DNA from: an uncultured Draconibacterium sp.
GTDB lineage: Bacteria; Bacteroidota; Bacteroidia; Bacteroidales; Prolixibacteraceae
Reading direction: 5' to 3'
Length of the DNA stretch: 64,000 bases
Assembly (NCBI RefSeq): GCF_963675585.1
Contig: NZ_OY776414.1
Location: 2,583,001 to 2,647,000, forward strand
The notes under the pieces are model-generated. The model was not told the DNA's origin. It worked only from the letters and a program-made list of their open reading frames with translations, and did not search any database. Of this stretch, positions 53,652-62,545 are shown one piece after another. Both the position numbers and the translations under genes were made by a program. How positions within the stretch are numbered: position 1 is the stretch's first letter; each line of letters starts with the position of its first letter.

Positions 53652-54647
53652 ATGTTTGAAGGACTAACATTTAAAAACCCTGAACTGTTCCATATTTTAT
53701 GGGTACTTGTGCCCATGACTGCATGGTATATTTTCAGACAAAACAGAAATACCGCAAGCATCCAGATTTCGTCAACTGCTTCGGTACTTAAAGCACCAAA
53801 AACCATCCGGCACTATTTACGTCATCTGGTTTTTGTATCCTTATTAATTGCCATCGGATTTTTTGTGGTGGTTTTGGCACGTCCGCAATCGTCGCGAAAT
53901 TGGGAGAAAAGCGAAACCGAAGGGATCGACATTGTAATTGCACTGGATATTTCGAGTAGTATGTTGGCACAGGATTTTCAACCCGACCGGCTGGAAGCTG
54001 CCAAAAATGTGGCGATGGAATTTATTTCGGGTCGCGAATACGACAGAATGGGTTTAGTGGTTTTTGCCGGCGAAGCTTTTACGCAGTGCCCGTTATCTAC
54101 CGACCGTGCAGTTTTGCTCAACCTGTTTAAAGACATTAAAAGTGGAATTATTGAAGACGGAACTGCCATTGGAAACGGGCTGGCAACTTCGGTGGCACGA
54201 TTAAAAGACAGCGAAGCAATCAGTCGTGTGGTAATTTTACTTACCGATGGAGAAAACAACCGCGGTGAAGTTGCCCCGGTTACAGCTGCCGAAATTGCAA
54301 AAACATTCGGAATACGCGTATATACAGTTGGAGTTGGTAGCATTGGAACTGCCCCCTACCCGGTTCAAACACAGTTTGGCGTTCAGTTACGCGACATGGA
54401 GGTTAAAATTGATGAAGAAACACTTCAGGAAATTGCCAACCTTACCGACGGAAAATATTTTAGAGCAACCAGCAATACCAAACTGGAAGAGATTTACAAA
54501 GAAATTGATGCTTTGGAAAAATCAAAAATAGAGGTAAAGGAATTCAGCCGTAAATCGGAAGAATTTTTGCCTTTTGCCCTGCTGGGTGCCTTATTTTTAA
54601 TTGCAAGTTTATTCTTGCGTGTAACACTTTTTAGAAGTATCCCTTAG
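53652..54647 (+). CDS. batA: VWA domain membrane protein BatA
   Basis: 331 residues. N-terminal hydrophobic segments (about 10-25 and 55-76), then a von Willebrand A domain with complete metal-ion site DISSSM (about 96-101), VVFAGEAFTQCPLSTD and LLTDGENNRG; the last membrane segment is about 308-327 (LPFALLGALFLIASLFLRV). BatA/BatB with BatC-E form the Bat system, named for Bacteroides aerotolerance, although a direct oxygen role is debated. It lies 6 bp after the previous gene and 11 bp before batB. Confidence 0.95.
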   Translation: MFEGLTFKNPELFHILWVLVPMTAWYIFRQNRNTASIQISSTASVLKAPKTIRHYLRHLVFVSLLIAIGFFVVVLARPQSSRNWEKSETEGIDIVIALDISSSMLAQDFQPDRLEAAKNVAMEFISGREYDRMGLVVFAGEAFTQCPLSTDRAVLLNLFKDIKSGIIEDGTAIGNGLATSVARLKDSEAISRVVILLTDGENNRGEVAPVTAAEIAKTFGIRVYTVGVGSIGTAPYPVQTQFGVQLRDMEVKIDEETLQEIANLTDGKYFRATSNTKLEEIYKEIDALEKSKIEVKEFSRKSEEFLPFALLGALFLIASLFLRVTLFRSIP

Positions 54648-54658
54648 ATAAGTAAAGT

Positions 54659-55690
54659 ATGGAAATGTTTAGATTCGGAAATATTGAATATTTATGGGGA
54701 TTGCTGATTATTCCATTGCTTACCCTGTTTTTTATTTTGTCGCGTATATCGCGGCGCAGGGCATTAAAAAAGTTCGGGCAACAAGAAATAATCAGCCACT
54801 TAATGCCTTTTAGTTCGCGAAACCGTCCGGTGTTTAAGTTTATGCTTTTAATGCTGGCACTGGCCTTTTTTATTACCGGAATTGCACGTCCTCAGTTTGG
54901 ATCGAAATTAAAAACGGTAAAACGCGAAGGAGTTGAACTGATAATTGCACTTGATGTTTCGAACAGTATGATGGCCGAAGATATTCAGCCCAATCGCCTG
55001 GAACGTGCCAAACGAGCCATTTCGCGTTTGGTCGACCGTTTAAAAGACGATAAAATTGGTTTGATTGTTTTTGCCGGCGATGCATACACTCAATTGCCAA
55101 TTACCAGCGATTATAATTCGGCAAAATTATTTTTGAATTCGGTAAATACCCAGATAGTACCTAAACAAGGAACTGCCATTGGTGCGGCTATTGATTTAGC
55201 CCGCCGTTCGTTTACTCCAAACGGAGAAGCCAACAAAGCCATTATTATTATTACCGATGGAGAAAACCACGAAGACGATGCCATTTCATCGGCCAAAGCA
55301 GCGGTTGAAGAAGGTATTATTGTACATACCATTGGTATGGGACTTCCTTCGGGATCGCCCATACCAGTTTTACGTAACGGGCAAACCGATTACTTAAAAG
55401 ACCGCGATGGAAACGTGGTGGTTACCAAATTAAACGAACAAATGCTGGAGCAAATTTCAGCAGCCGGCGAAGGAATTTATGTGCGGGCAAACAATGCTCA
55501 GGTTGGATTAAATGCTTTGTTCGACGAGATTAATAAAATGGAAAAACAGGAAATGGAGTCGAAAACCTTTTCGGAATACGACGATCAATTCCAGTATTTC
55601 TTTGCGGTAGGCTTGTTTTTATTGTTGCTGGAATATGTGATTCTGGAACGCAAAAACAAGTATTTGAAGAATATTAAATTGTTTGGTTAA
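54659..55690 (+). CDS. batB: VWA domain membrane protein BatB
   Basis: 343 residues with the same layout as BatA: membrane segments near the N-terminus (LWGLLIIPLLTLFFILSRI; FMLLMLALAFFITGIARP), VWA domain with DVSNSM metal site, GLIVFAGDAYTQLPITSDY, IIITDGENHEDDA, and a final hydrophobic helix (FFAVGLFLLLLEYVIL). It is paralogous to batA and adjacent, a duplicate pair typical of this operon. Both metal-site sequences are intact. Confidence 0.95.
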   Translation: MEMFRFGNIEYLWGLLIIPLLTLFFILSRISRRRALKKFGQQEIISHLMPFSSRNRPVFKFMLLMLALAFFITGIARPQFGSKLKTVKREGVELIIALDVSNSMMAEDIQPNRLERAKRAISRLVDRLKDDKIGLIVFAGDAYTQLPITSDYNSAKLFLNSVNTQIVPKQGTAIGAAIDLARRSFTPNGEANKAIIIITDGENHEDDAISSAKAAVEEGIIVHTIGMGLPSGSPIPVLRNGQTDYLKDRDGNVVVTKLNEQMLEQISAAGEGIYVRANNAQVGLNALFDEINKMEKQEMESKTFSEYDDQFQYFFAVGLFLLLLEYVILERKNKYLKNIKLFG

Positions 55691-55758
55691 CAGGTTTCAG
55701 GTTACAAGTTGCAAGTTTTTTCTACAACCTGCATCATGTAACATGTAACTCGCAACTT
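55691..55758. repeat. Inverted degenerate heptad array between batB and batC
   Basis: Left arm GGTTTCA-GGTTACA-AGTTGCA-AG. The reverse complement of the right arm is AGTTGCG-AGTTACA-TGTTACA-TGATGCA-GGTTG. Same organisation as at 51656, again starting 1-2 bp after a stop codon inside the same operon. Confidence 0.6.
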
Positions 55759-55766
55759 TAAAAAAA

Positions 55767-56567
55767 ATGAGAAGATTATATTTCATATTAGTTCTGCTAA
55801 CACTATCGGCACTTGCTTTTGGGCAAAACGAAAGGAAGTTTGTGCGCAATGGAAACAAACTTTTTATGGAAGCCGTTGGCGATACCACTAAAATTGATTC
55901 AGTAAAATTTAGCAACGCCGAAACAGAATACAGAAAAGCGTTGGACAAACGTCCGGACGATTTAAAGTGGAATTATAACCTGGCCGATGCCATGTACAAA
56001 CAACAAAGGTTTGAAGAGGCAGAAGGTAAATTCTCTGAGCTTTCGGAAAAAATGACAGAACCCGAAGAGCGTGCCCGGGCAAACCACAACCTGGGAAATA
56101 CGCAGTTGATGCAGGAAAAACTCGACGAAAGTATCGAATCGTATAAAAAAGCGCTTCGTGAGAATCCGTCCGACCTGGAAACAAAATACAATTTGGCCTA
56201 CGCTCAGATGTTGAAGAAAAAGAAAGAAGAGCAGGATAAACAAAACAAGGATCAGAACAAGGATCAGGATAAAAACAAGGACCAAAACAAAGATCAGAAT
56301 AAGGACCAGAACAAGGATAATCAGGACCAGAACAAGGATCAGGATAAAAAAGACCAGGACAAGCAAAATCAGGATCAGCAACAAAACAAAGATCAGCAGA
56401 ATAAAGACCAGCAGCAAAAACAACAGCCACAGCAAAACAAAATTTCGAAACAAGATGCTGAGCAGTTGTTACAAGCTTTACAAAACGACGAACGCGACAT
56501 TCAGGATAAGGTAAAAAAAGCCAAAGCCGCAAAAGCAAAACGAGCGCAGTCGGAAAAAGAATGGTAG
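55767..56567 (+). CDS. batC: TPR protein BatC with a charged repeat linker
   Basis: 266 residues. A signal peptide ends LAFG-Q, then TPR repeats at about 48-150 (AETEYRKALDKRPDDLKWNYNLADAMYKQQRFEEAEGKF, RANHNLGNTQLMQEKLDESIESYKKAL, NPSDLETKYNLAYAQML). A low-complexity stretch of Gln, Asn, Lys and Asp follows (about 155-228). A short Lys/Ala tail ends the protein (QLLQALQNDERDIQDKVKKAKAAKAKR). It is a periplasmic adaptor for the Bat complex. A long ORF opposite it (55909-56697) is the shadow of this biased sequence. Confidence 0.93.
   Translation: MRRLYFILVLLTLSALAFGQNERKFVRNGNKLFMEAVGDTTKIDSVKFSNAETEYRKALDKRPDDLKWNYNLADAMYKQQRFEEAEGKFSELSEKMTEPEERARANHNLGNTQLMQEKLDESIESYKKALRENPSDLETKYNLAYAQMLKKKKEEQDKQNKDQNKDQDKNKDQNKDQNKDQNKDNQDQNKDQDKKDQDKQNQDQQQNKDQQNKDQQQKQQPQQNKISKQDAEQLLQALQNDERDIQDKVKKAKAAKAKRAQSEKEW
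56230..56438 (+). repeat. batC: 12-bp coding tandem repeat in batC (CAGAACAAGGAT = Gln-Asn-Lys-Asp)
   Basis: Degenerate 12-bp and 6-bp units encoding Q-N-K-D and Q-D-K variants, in frame. The number of units may vary by slippage between strains without disturbing the frame. Confidence 0.7.
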
Positions 56568-56578
56568 AACGAAAGTGG

Positions 56579-56613
56579 GCAGTTACAGTCGCAGTCGCAG
56601 TTTTCAGTAATGG
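56579..56613. repeat. Single-arm degenerate 6-7-bp array after batC
   Basis: AGTTAC-AGTCGC-AGTCGC-AGTTTTC-AGT, the same unit family as at 45529 and 49198; no inverted partner recognised. Confidence 0.45.
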
Positions 56614-56711
56614 AAAGAAGGCTTTTTTAACGAAAAAATTGGATTGTTGACAAATAACATTAAGGATTATTGATAAACAGAGAAACGTAACAGGCAATTA
56701 AACAAAAACAA

Positions 56712-56719
56712 TAATTTTG
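56712..56719 (+). promoter_or_regulatory. Candidate internal -7 element (TAATTTTG) for batD
   Basis: TAnnTTTG match 13 bp upstream of the batD start in the 165-bp gap after batC. No clear -33 TTG, so an internal promoter is only a possibility. Confidence 0.3.
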
Positions 56720-56732
56720 TAGGATTGAAACG

Positions 56733-58562
56733 ATGATAAAGAAATTTGTAATATATGTTTTCCTTTTTTGTACGACGTTAATTGCCCGGGCAGAACAAAC
56801 ACGTTTTGAGATGACCGCGCCCAATGCCGTTGAAATGGGGCAACAATTCCGACTTAGCTTTTCGCTAAACGAACGGGGCAGCAACTTAAAACTGCCACCC
56901 GGATTAAGCGATAATTTTCAGATATTAATGGGCCCCAGTCAGGGTTCATCTACAAGTATTCAAACCATAAACGGGAAAACAACCACGCAGGTTAACTACT
57001 CGTACACCTATATTTTACGGGCAAAGAAAGAAGGTACTTTCGAAATTCGCCCGGCGTCAATCGATGTCGGAGGGAAAGTTTTTGAGTCGAACACCTTGAA
57101 AATTCAAGTGGTAAAGGCTTCATCTGCTCCAACTACTCAACAGCAGCAAAACAGCGGCGGCCAGCAGCAGTCGGCTCCGCAAAACATAAGCCTCGATAAA
57201 GAAAACCTTTTTTTACGCGTGGCGTTGAGCAAAATAAATGCTTACCGAGGAGAACAGATAATTGCAACCGTAAAGTTGTATGTCGATCCCAACATTCCGA
57301 TTTCGGGTTTCGACGAAGTGAACCTGCCTACCTATGAAGGTTTTTACACTCAGGACATTGAAATTCCGCAGCAAATAAATTTTACCCGCGAAGTATATAA
57401 CGACAAAATATACCAGGTAGGAATATTGAAAAAAACAATTCTGTTTCCACAGCAAAACGGAGCTTTAAAAATTGAGCCATTCAGCATGGCACTTTTGGTT
57501 CGCCAGCGAGTGAAAGCACGAAGTTTCTTCGACGATTTTTTTGACAACTACAGAACGGTAAAAGCCCGTGTAACAAGCGAACAAGTTACTGTTCGTGTTA
57601 AAGATTTACCAAGTGCTCCGGCCAATTATTTGGGTGGTGTTGGTAGTTTTAATATTACATCGAACATCAGCAGCGAAAACGTTACAACCAACGATGCTGT
57701 TACATTAACCGTAAAAATCAGCGGCAATGGAAACATCCGACTGGTACGAAATCCGGAGTTAAAATTACCCACCGACTTTGAAGTATACGATCCACGAGCC
57801 ACCGATAACGTGACAGCCACCGACAACGGAGCATCGGGCACAAAAACGGTTGAATACTTATTCCAGCCACGTTTTGAAGGAGATTACACCATCCCGTCGT
57901 TAAAGTTTGCCTACTTTAATCCGTCAACAGGTTCGTACGAAACCAAATCGACACCGGAATACAATCTGCATGTTGAAAAAGGCAACGAAGAACAGTCAGC
58001 TACAATTGTTAGCTCATTAAGAAAAGAAGATGTTCAATTGATTGGTCAGGACATTCGTTTTATAAAACAAGGCAACCCATCGTTAAAAACAAAAGGAACT
58101 ACCTTTTACGGTAGTCTGGCTTTTTACCTGATCTATATTATTAGTACTGTATTGTTTGTTGTGCTGTACTTTGTGTACAGGAAAAAAGCGCGCGAAAATG
58201 CCAACATTGCTTTGGTTCGAAACAAAAAAGCAAACCGCATTGCTACCAAACGTTTAAAGGCTGCTTCCGGCTTTATGAAACAAAACAACAACGAAGCTTT
58301 CCACGAGGCAATATTAAAAGCTTTCTGGGGTTATTTGAGCGACAAACTTGGAATACCGGTGGCCGACTTAAACCGCGAAACTGCAATTACAAAATTACAG
58401 GACAGAAACGTAGAAGAAACTGTAATTAAAGATTTTGAAGAAGTGGTTGAGCAGTGCGAATTTGCACGTTATGCACCTGCTGGAGGATCGGAAGCCCGAC
58501 ACGAATTATACAAAAAAGCCGAATCTACCATGAGCCGGTTTGAAAAACAGATTAAACGATAG
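56733..58562 (+). CDS. batD: BatD, large periplasmic membrane-anchored protein
   Basis: 609 residues. A signal peptide (cut near ARA-E) is followed by two to three beta-rich oxygen-tolerance domains (NAVEMGQQFRLSFSLNERGSNLKLPP…, LRVALSKINAYRGEQIIATVKLYVDPNIPISGFDEV…, LTVKISGNGNIRLVRNPELKLPTDFEVYDP). A Gln/Ser-rich linker lies near 130-145. One transmembrane helix is at about 465-487 (FYLIYIISTVLFVVLYFV), then a cytoplasmic helical tail (NNEAFHEAILKAFWGYLSDKLGIP). It completes the Bat complex with BatA-C and BatE. Confidence 0.94.
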   Translation: MIKKFVIYVFLFCTTLIARAEQTRFEMTAPNAVEMGQQFRLSFSLNERGSNLKLPPGLSDNFQILMGPSQGSSTSIQTINGKTTTQVNYSYTYILRAKKEGTFEIRPASIDVGGKVFESNTLKIQVVKASSAPTTQQQQNSGGQQQSAPQNISLDKENLFLRVALSKINAYRGEQIIATVKLYVDPNIPISGFDEVNLPTYEGFYTQDIEIPQQINFTREVYNDKIYQVGILKKTILFPQQNGALKIEPFSMALLVRQRVKARSFFDDFFDNYRTVKARVTSEQVTVRVKDLPSAPANYLGGVGSFNITSNISSENVTTNDAVTLTVKISGNGNIRLVRNPELKLPTDFEVYDPRATDNVTATDNGASGTKTVEYLFQPRFEGDYTIPSLKFAYFNPSTGSYETKSTPEYNLHVEKGNEEQSATIVSSLRKEDVQLIGQDIRFIKQGNPSLKTKGTTFYGSLAFYLIYIISTVLFVVLYFVYRKKARENANIALVRNKKANRIATKRLKAASGFMKQNNNEAFHEAILKAFWGYLSDKLGIPVADLNRETAITKLQDRNVEETVIKDFEEVVEQCEFARYAPAGGSEARHELYKKAESTMSRFEKQIKR

Positions 58563-58567
58563 AGAGG

Positions 58568-59323
58568 ATGAAAAAGATAGTAGCACTCATATTATTCGTT
58601 GTTCCTTTTTTTCTTGCAGCTCAGGAAACCAACGAACAACTTTGGGATAAAGCCAATGCTTACTTTACTACCGAAGAATACGAACAGGCAATTTCGTTGT
58701 ACGAAACAATTGCTGCCAAAGGTGAAGAATCGGCCAAATTATACTTTAATCTGGGAAACGCATATTACAAAAGCGGCGATGTAAATAACGCTATTTTAAA
58801 TTACGAACGTGCAAAAGTTTTGGCTCCGCAAGACGAAGACATCGATTTTAATTTGAAGATAGCCAACCAGTTTGTTGTAACAAAAATTGAAGAGTTACCG
58901 CAACCTTTTTTCCTGCGTTGGAGAACTTCGGTAATTAATAAATATCCGGCTGATACCTGGGCCTACATTAGCATTGGAGCGTTTATTTTATTTCTGCTAT
59001 TGCTGGGATTATTTATTTTTAGCCGCGTGGTAAGCGTTAAACGTATTTCGTTTTGGCTTGGCATTCTTGCAGTTGTATTTTCGGGATTTACTTTTTCCAT
59101 GGCTGCTCAACAAAAAGGAAAGATCAACAAACGAAATCATGCCATTGTATTTTGTCCACGCGTTACCGTTAAAAGCTCGCCAACCGAAACCGGCACCGAT
59201 TTGTTTCTGATTTACGAAGGTTTAAAAATTGAAGTAACCGACAGTTTAAATACCTGGAAAGAGATTAAACTGGCCGATGGAAATAAAGGCTGGCTTCCCG
59301 ATTCGTGCATTGTTAAAATATAA
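58568..59323 (+). CDS. batE: BatE, TPR and SH3 domain membrane protein
   Basis: 251 residues. Signal peptide (cut near LAA-Q), TPR pair at about 20-95 (YEQAISLYETIAAKGEESAKLYFNLGNAYYKSGDVNNAILNYERA), two membrane helices about 134-155 and 160-180 (ISIGAFILFLLLLGLFIFSRVV; WLGILAVVFSGFTFSMA), and a C-terminal bacterial SH3-like domain (VTVKSSPTETGTDLFLIYEGLKIEV…DGNKGWLPDSCI). It is last gene of the operon. A small AGTTG/CAACT hairpin (59412-59425) lies before ppc. Confidence 0.93.
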   Translation: MKKIVALILFVVPFFLAAQETNEQLWDKANAYFTTEEYEQAISLYETIAAKGEESAKLYFNLGNAYYKSGDVNNAILNYERAKVLAPQDEDIDFNLKIANQFVVTKIEELPQPFFLRWRTSVINKYPADTWAYISIGAFILFLLLLGLFIFSRVVSVKRISFWLGILAVVFSGFTFSMAAQQKGKINKRNHAIVFCPRVTVKSSPTETGTDLFLIYEGLKIEVTDSLNTWKEIKLADGNKGWLPDSCIVKI

Positions 59324-59469
59324 AGCGGGCAAAAACTATCCGGCACCATACATTATTGCTATAAAGCGATTGCATCAGAAAACATCGGGTACCTCCGAGT
59401 TGTTTTGCTTGAGTTGAAAACAACTTTACAACTTTTTTTGTTAACTTGGTAAAACAAAGCTCGACAAAA

Positions 59470-62220
59470 ATGTTGCAACTTGAAACACTGAAACAAAATC
59501 TCGGAAAACCCTATTACGACCTCGAATTTCTTCTAATTTGTTTGAAAGAAGTTTTACTTGAAAACAAAGAGAATGAACTCGCCGAGTGTATCCCTTGGTT
59601 GTATGCCAGCTCAAAATTTGAAGAAATTCAATTCGAACGAAAACATTTTCACCTCTTTTCGGTAGCTTTTCAATTGCTAAATTTAGTTGAAACAAACGGT
59701 GCTGTACAGAACCGAAGAAAAACAGAAGAGAAAAACACATTATCGTCAATCAATGGACTTTGGGCCAACAGCCTGCAACATTTAAAAGCCAATACTATTT
59801 CGGAAGATGAAATTCTGGAAGCAATGGGTAAAATTGAAGTTGAGCCTGTTCTTACCGCTCATCCTACCGAAGCAAAACGTCCGGTGGTTTTGAAAAAATA
59901 CCGCGAGTTGTACCTGCTTTTATTGCAGCGCGAAAACTCGATGTACAATTCCTTCGAAATGGAGGAAAACCGCGAGCAAATAAAACGTTTGTTAAATGCA
60001 ATTTGGCACATCGACGAGTTTTATATGGAAAAACCAAATGTGGAAACCGAACTCGAAAATGTGCTTCACTATTTCACCAACGTTTTTCCCGAAATTATTG
60101 GAATTACACACAGAAGATTGCTGCAAGCATGGAAATTCAATGGATTTAACAGCGATAAACTGATACAAAACGACAGCTTCCCGATGATTAAATTTGGAAG
60201 CTGGATTGGCGGCGACCGCGACGGACACCCGCTGGTAACAGCCGAATTAACAAATTACACCTTAAAAAAACTTAGGTTAAACGCATTTCTTATTCTTAAA
60301 AACGAATTGCTCAAACTAGCCGAAGAATTAAGCTTTTATTTCGATTTAAACCAGCTTCCAAAAACCATTTCAGACCGCTTTAAAGAAATTATTGCGCTAA
60401 ACGGCAACCAATTAAAGTCGCTGGTTAGAACCAACAAAAAAGAAGCTTTCAAACTTTATGTACTGGCATTAATTGCGCGTCTTCCGGTTGACATTGGCAA
60501 AGGTCAGGTTTTTGAATTAATCGAGAAGAAAGGCTGCTACAAACACCAGGAAGAATTAATCGACGACCTTTTGATCTTAAAAAAAGGTTTGCTCGAAATT
60601 GAAGAAGAATCATTGGTCTACCATTCCTTAATGCCGGTTATACAAAAAACCAAAACCTTTGGATTTCACCTGGCTCAACTCGATATTCGTCAAAACAGTG
60701 CCTATTACGAAAAGGCACTGCAACAAATTATACAGGCTTCGCATATTTTAGAGGATTACAGCAACGAAAACAAAACGCAGCTGATCCAGCAGGAATTAAA
60801 AAGTAACAGGCCATTTATAAATGCGTTTACCCAATTGCCATTGGAAGCCCAAAATGTTCTGGATTACCTGAAAGTGGTAAAAAACCATTTCGACAAGTAT
60901 TCCGGCACGGCACTGGGTTCGTTTATTGTAAGTATGACCCGAAATGTGGATGATTTGCTTACTGTTTATTTGTTGGCCAGAGAAGCCGGGCTAACATTCT
61001 ACGACCAAACCCTGATTTCAAAAATACATGTTGTTCCGCTGTTTGAAACCATTGAGGATTTAATTGCCAGTCCTGGAATACTCGATGAGTACCTTACAAT
61101 TCCGGAGGTACAAAACAGCCTTGAATACCAGCGCGGAGAAAACAAACAGAGCCGTAAAATACAGGAAGTAATGATCGGCTACAGCGACAGCAACAAAGAT
61201 GGTGGTATATTGGCAAGTACCTGGTTTTTATTTCAGGCACAAAAAGAATTAACAGAAGTGGGAAAACGGCACAATGTTGACATCAAATTCTTTCACGGAA
61301 AAGGCGGATCAATAAGCAGGGGCGCGGGACCGGTTCACTGGTTTTTCAGAAGCCTGCCACATGGTACCCTGGCCGGAAAAATAAAAATGACCGAGCAAGG
61401 TGAAACCATTGAAAAGAAATATGCAAACAAAGGAAATGCAGCCTACAACCTGGAACTAATGCTTTCGGGAAGTACACTGAATACTTTGCTTCACAAACAC
61501 AACGACAAACCCGAAAATGCTGCAGCCGAAATAGTTGAGTTTATGGGAATAGAAGGGAAAAAGTTGTATTCTCAGTTATTGCAAAACGAACATTTCCTTG
61601 AATTTTTCCGACAGGCCACTCCAATTGATGTGATTGAACAAAGTAAAATTGGTTCCCGTCCTTCACGAAGAACAGGCAAACCGTCTTTTGCCGATTTACG
61701 GGCCATTCCCTGGGTTTTTAGCTGGAGCCAGTCGCGTTACCACATTACAAGCTGGTATGGTGTTGGGTCAACACTCGAAAAGCTCAAAAACGAACATCCC
61801 GACATGTTCGACACCTTAAAACAACTCATAAAAACAAGTCATTTTATACGTTATGTTTTTACCAACATCGACACAAGTCTGGCCAGTACCGACGAAAAAA
61901 TCATGACCTCATATGCAGCATTGGTTAATAAACCGGAAGTGAGAAAAACCATTATGAATCAGGTAATGGAAGAGCTACAAAAAACCCGAAGTTATTTACA
62001 GGAATTACTGGTTCTTCCGATGGATGTACGGCGAAAAAATCACTTTTATTCCACTTCTCTTCGTGCTGAAGTTTTAGATATTTTACACAAAAATCAAATC
62101 AGGATACTCAAAAAATGGCGCGAAACAGCCTATGATTCAGACGATGACAAAGAAAAAGACTTGAATTTATTACTGATTTCGGTAAACGCCATATCAAATG
62201 CGATGGGCACAACCGGCTAA
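59470..62220 (+). CDS. ppc: Phosphoenolpyruvate carboxylase
   Basis: 916 residues from the ATG at 59470 (an upstream TTG at 59446 is less likely). It makes oxaloacetate from PEP and bicarbonate. Visible conserved sites: VLTAHPTEAKR with the catalytic His at about 131, WIGGDRDGHPLVT, MIGYSDSNKDGG, FHGKGGSISRGAGP (usual form FHGRGG.vgRGG.P; the conserved first Arg is Lys here), and SRPSRRTGKPSFADLRAIPWVFSWSQSR near the end. The C-terminus NAISNAMGTTG matches the family's end, close to the usual MRNTG. It replenishes the TCA cycle together with the korAB and aconitase genes nearby. Confidence 0.96.
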   Translation: MLQLETLKQNLGKPYYDLEFLLICLKEVLLENKENELAECIPWLYASSKFEEIQFERKHFHLFSVAFQLLNLVETNGAVQNRRKTEEKNTLSSINGLWANSLQHLKANTISEDEILEAMGKIEVEPVLTAHPTEAKRPVVLKKYRELYLLLLQRENSMYNSFEMEENREQIKRLLNAIWHIDEFYMEKPNVETELENVLHYFTNVFPEIIGITHRRLLQAWKFNGFNSDKLIQNDSFPMIKFGSWIGGDRDGHPLVTAELTNYTLKKLRLNAFLILKNELLKLAEELSFYFDLNQLPKTISDRFKEIIALNGNQLKSLVRTNKKEAFKLYVLALIARLPVDIGKGQVFELIEKKGCYKHQEELIDDLLILKKGLLEIEEESLVYHSLMPVIQKTKTFGFHLAQLDIRQNSAYYEKALQQIIQASHILEDYSNENKTQLIQQELKSNRPFINAFTQLPLEAQNVLDYLKVVKNHFDKYSGTALGSFIVSMTRNVDDLLTVYLLAREAGLTFYDQTLISKIHVVPLFETIEDLIASPGILDEYLTIPEVQNSLEYQRGENKQSRKIQEVMIGYSDSNKDGGILASTWFLFQAQKELTEVGKRHNVDIKFFHGKGGSISRGAGPVHWFFRSLPHGTLAGKIKMTEQGETIEKKYANKGNAAYNLELMLSGSTLNTLLHKHNDKPENAAAEIVEFMGIEGKKLYSQLLQNEHFLEFFRQATPIDVIEQSKIGSRPSRRTGKPSFADLRAIPWVFSWSQSRYHITSWYGVGSTLEKLKNEHPDMFDTLKQLIKTSHFIRYVFTNIDTSLASTDEKIMTSYAALVNKPEVRKTIMNQVMEELQKTRSYLQELLVLPMDVRRKNHFYSTSLRAEVLDILHKNQIRILKKWRETAYDSDDDKEKDLNLLLISVNAISNAMGTTG

Positions 62221-62545
62221 GGTTTTTGGGTAAGTACTTCTAAAATAAAATCGGACAAAAAAACACATTTAACACTAATTACCAACACATTAAGATTATT
62301 GCCTGTGAGTAAGAAAGGATGAATGCTTTGTTTCATCAGAATAATAAAAGCAATATACATTACATAATGTGATAATGGTTACAAACTACTTCCCTTTATT
62401 TCCTTTTATTTATTGAAAAAACCATCAATTAAATTAATGCGTAATAGTTATTTTTTATAGGAAATCCGTCAACTTTTCGCGATATTTATTGTTTCTGAAA
62501 ATGACAAGTAGTACGCAGACAAATTTAAAAAAAACTAAATATCTT
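62221..62545. other. AT-rich intergenic gap between ppc and aconitase
   Basis: A 325-bp gap with no ORF, no clear hairpin terminator and no recognisable RNA. It should carry the aconitase promoter; no convincing TAnnTTTG was found. Confidence 0.4.

Noticed and set aside
55909-56697. 262- and 163-residue minus-strand ORFs opposite batC
   Set aside because: Produced by the QNKD coding repeats read backwards; poly-Leu/Val/Ile composition with no domain.
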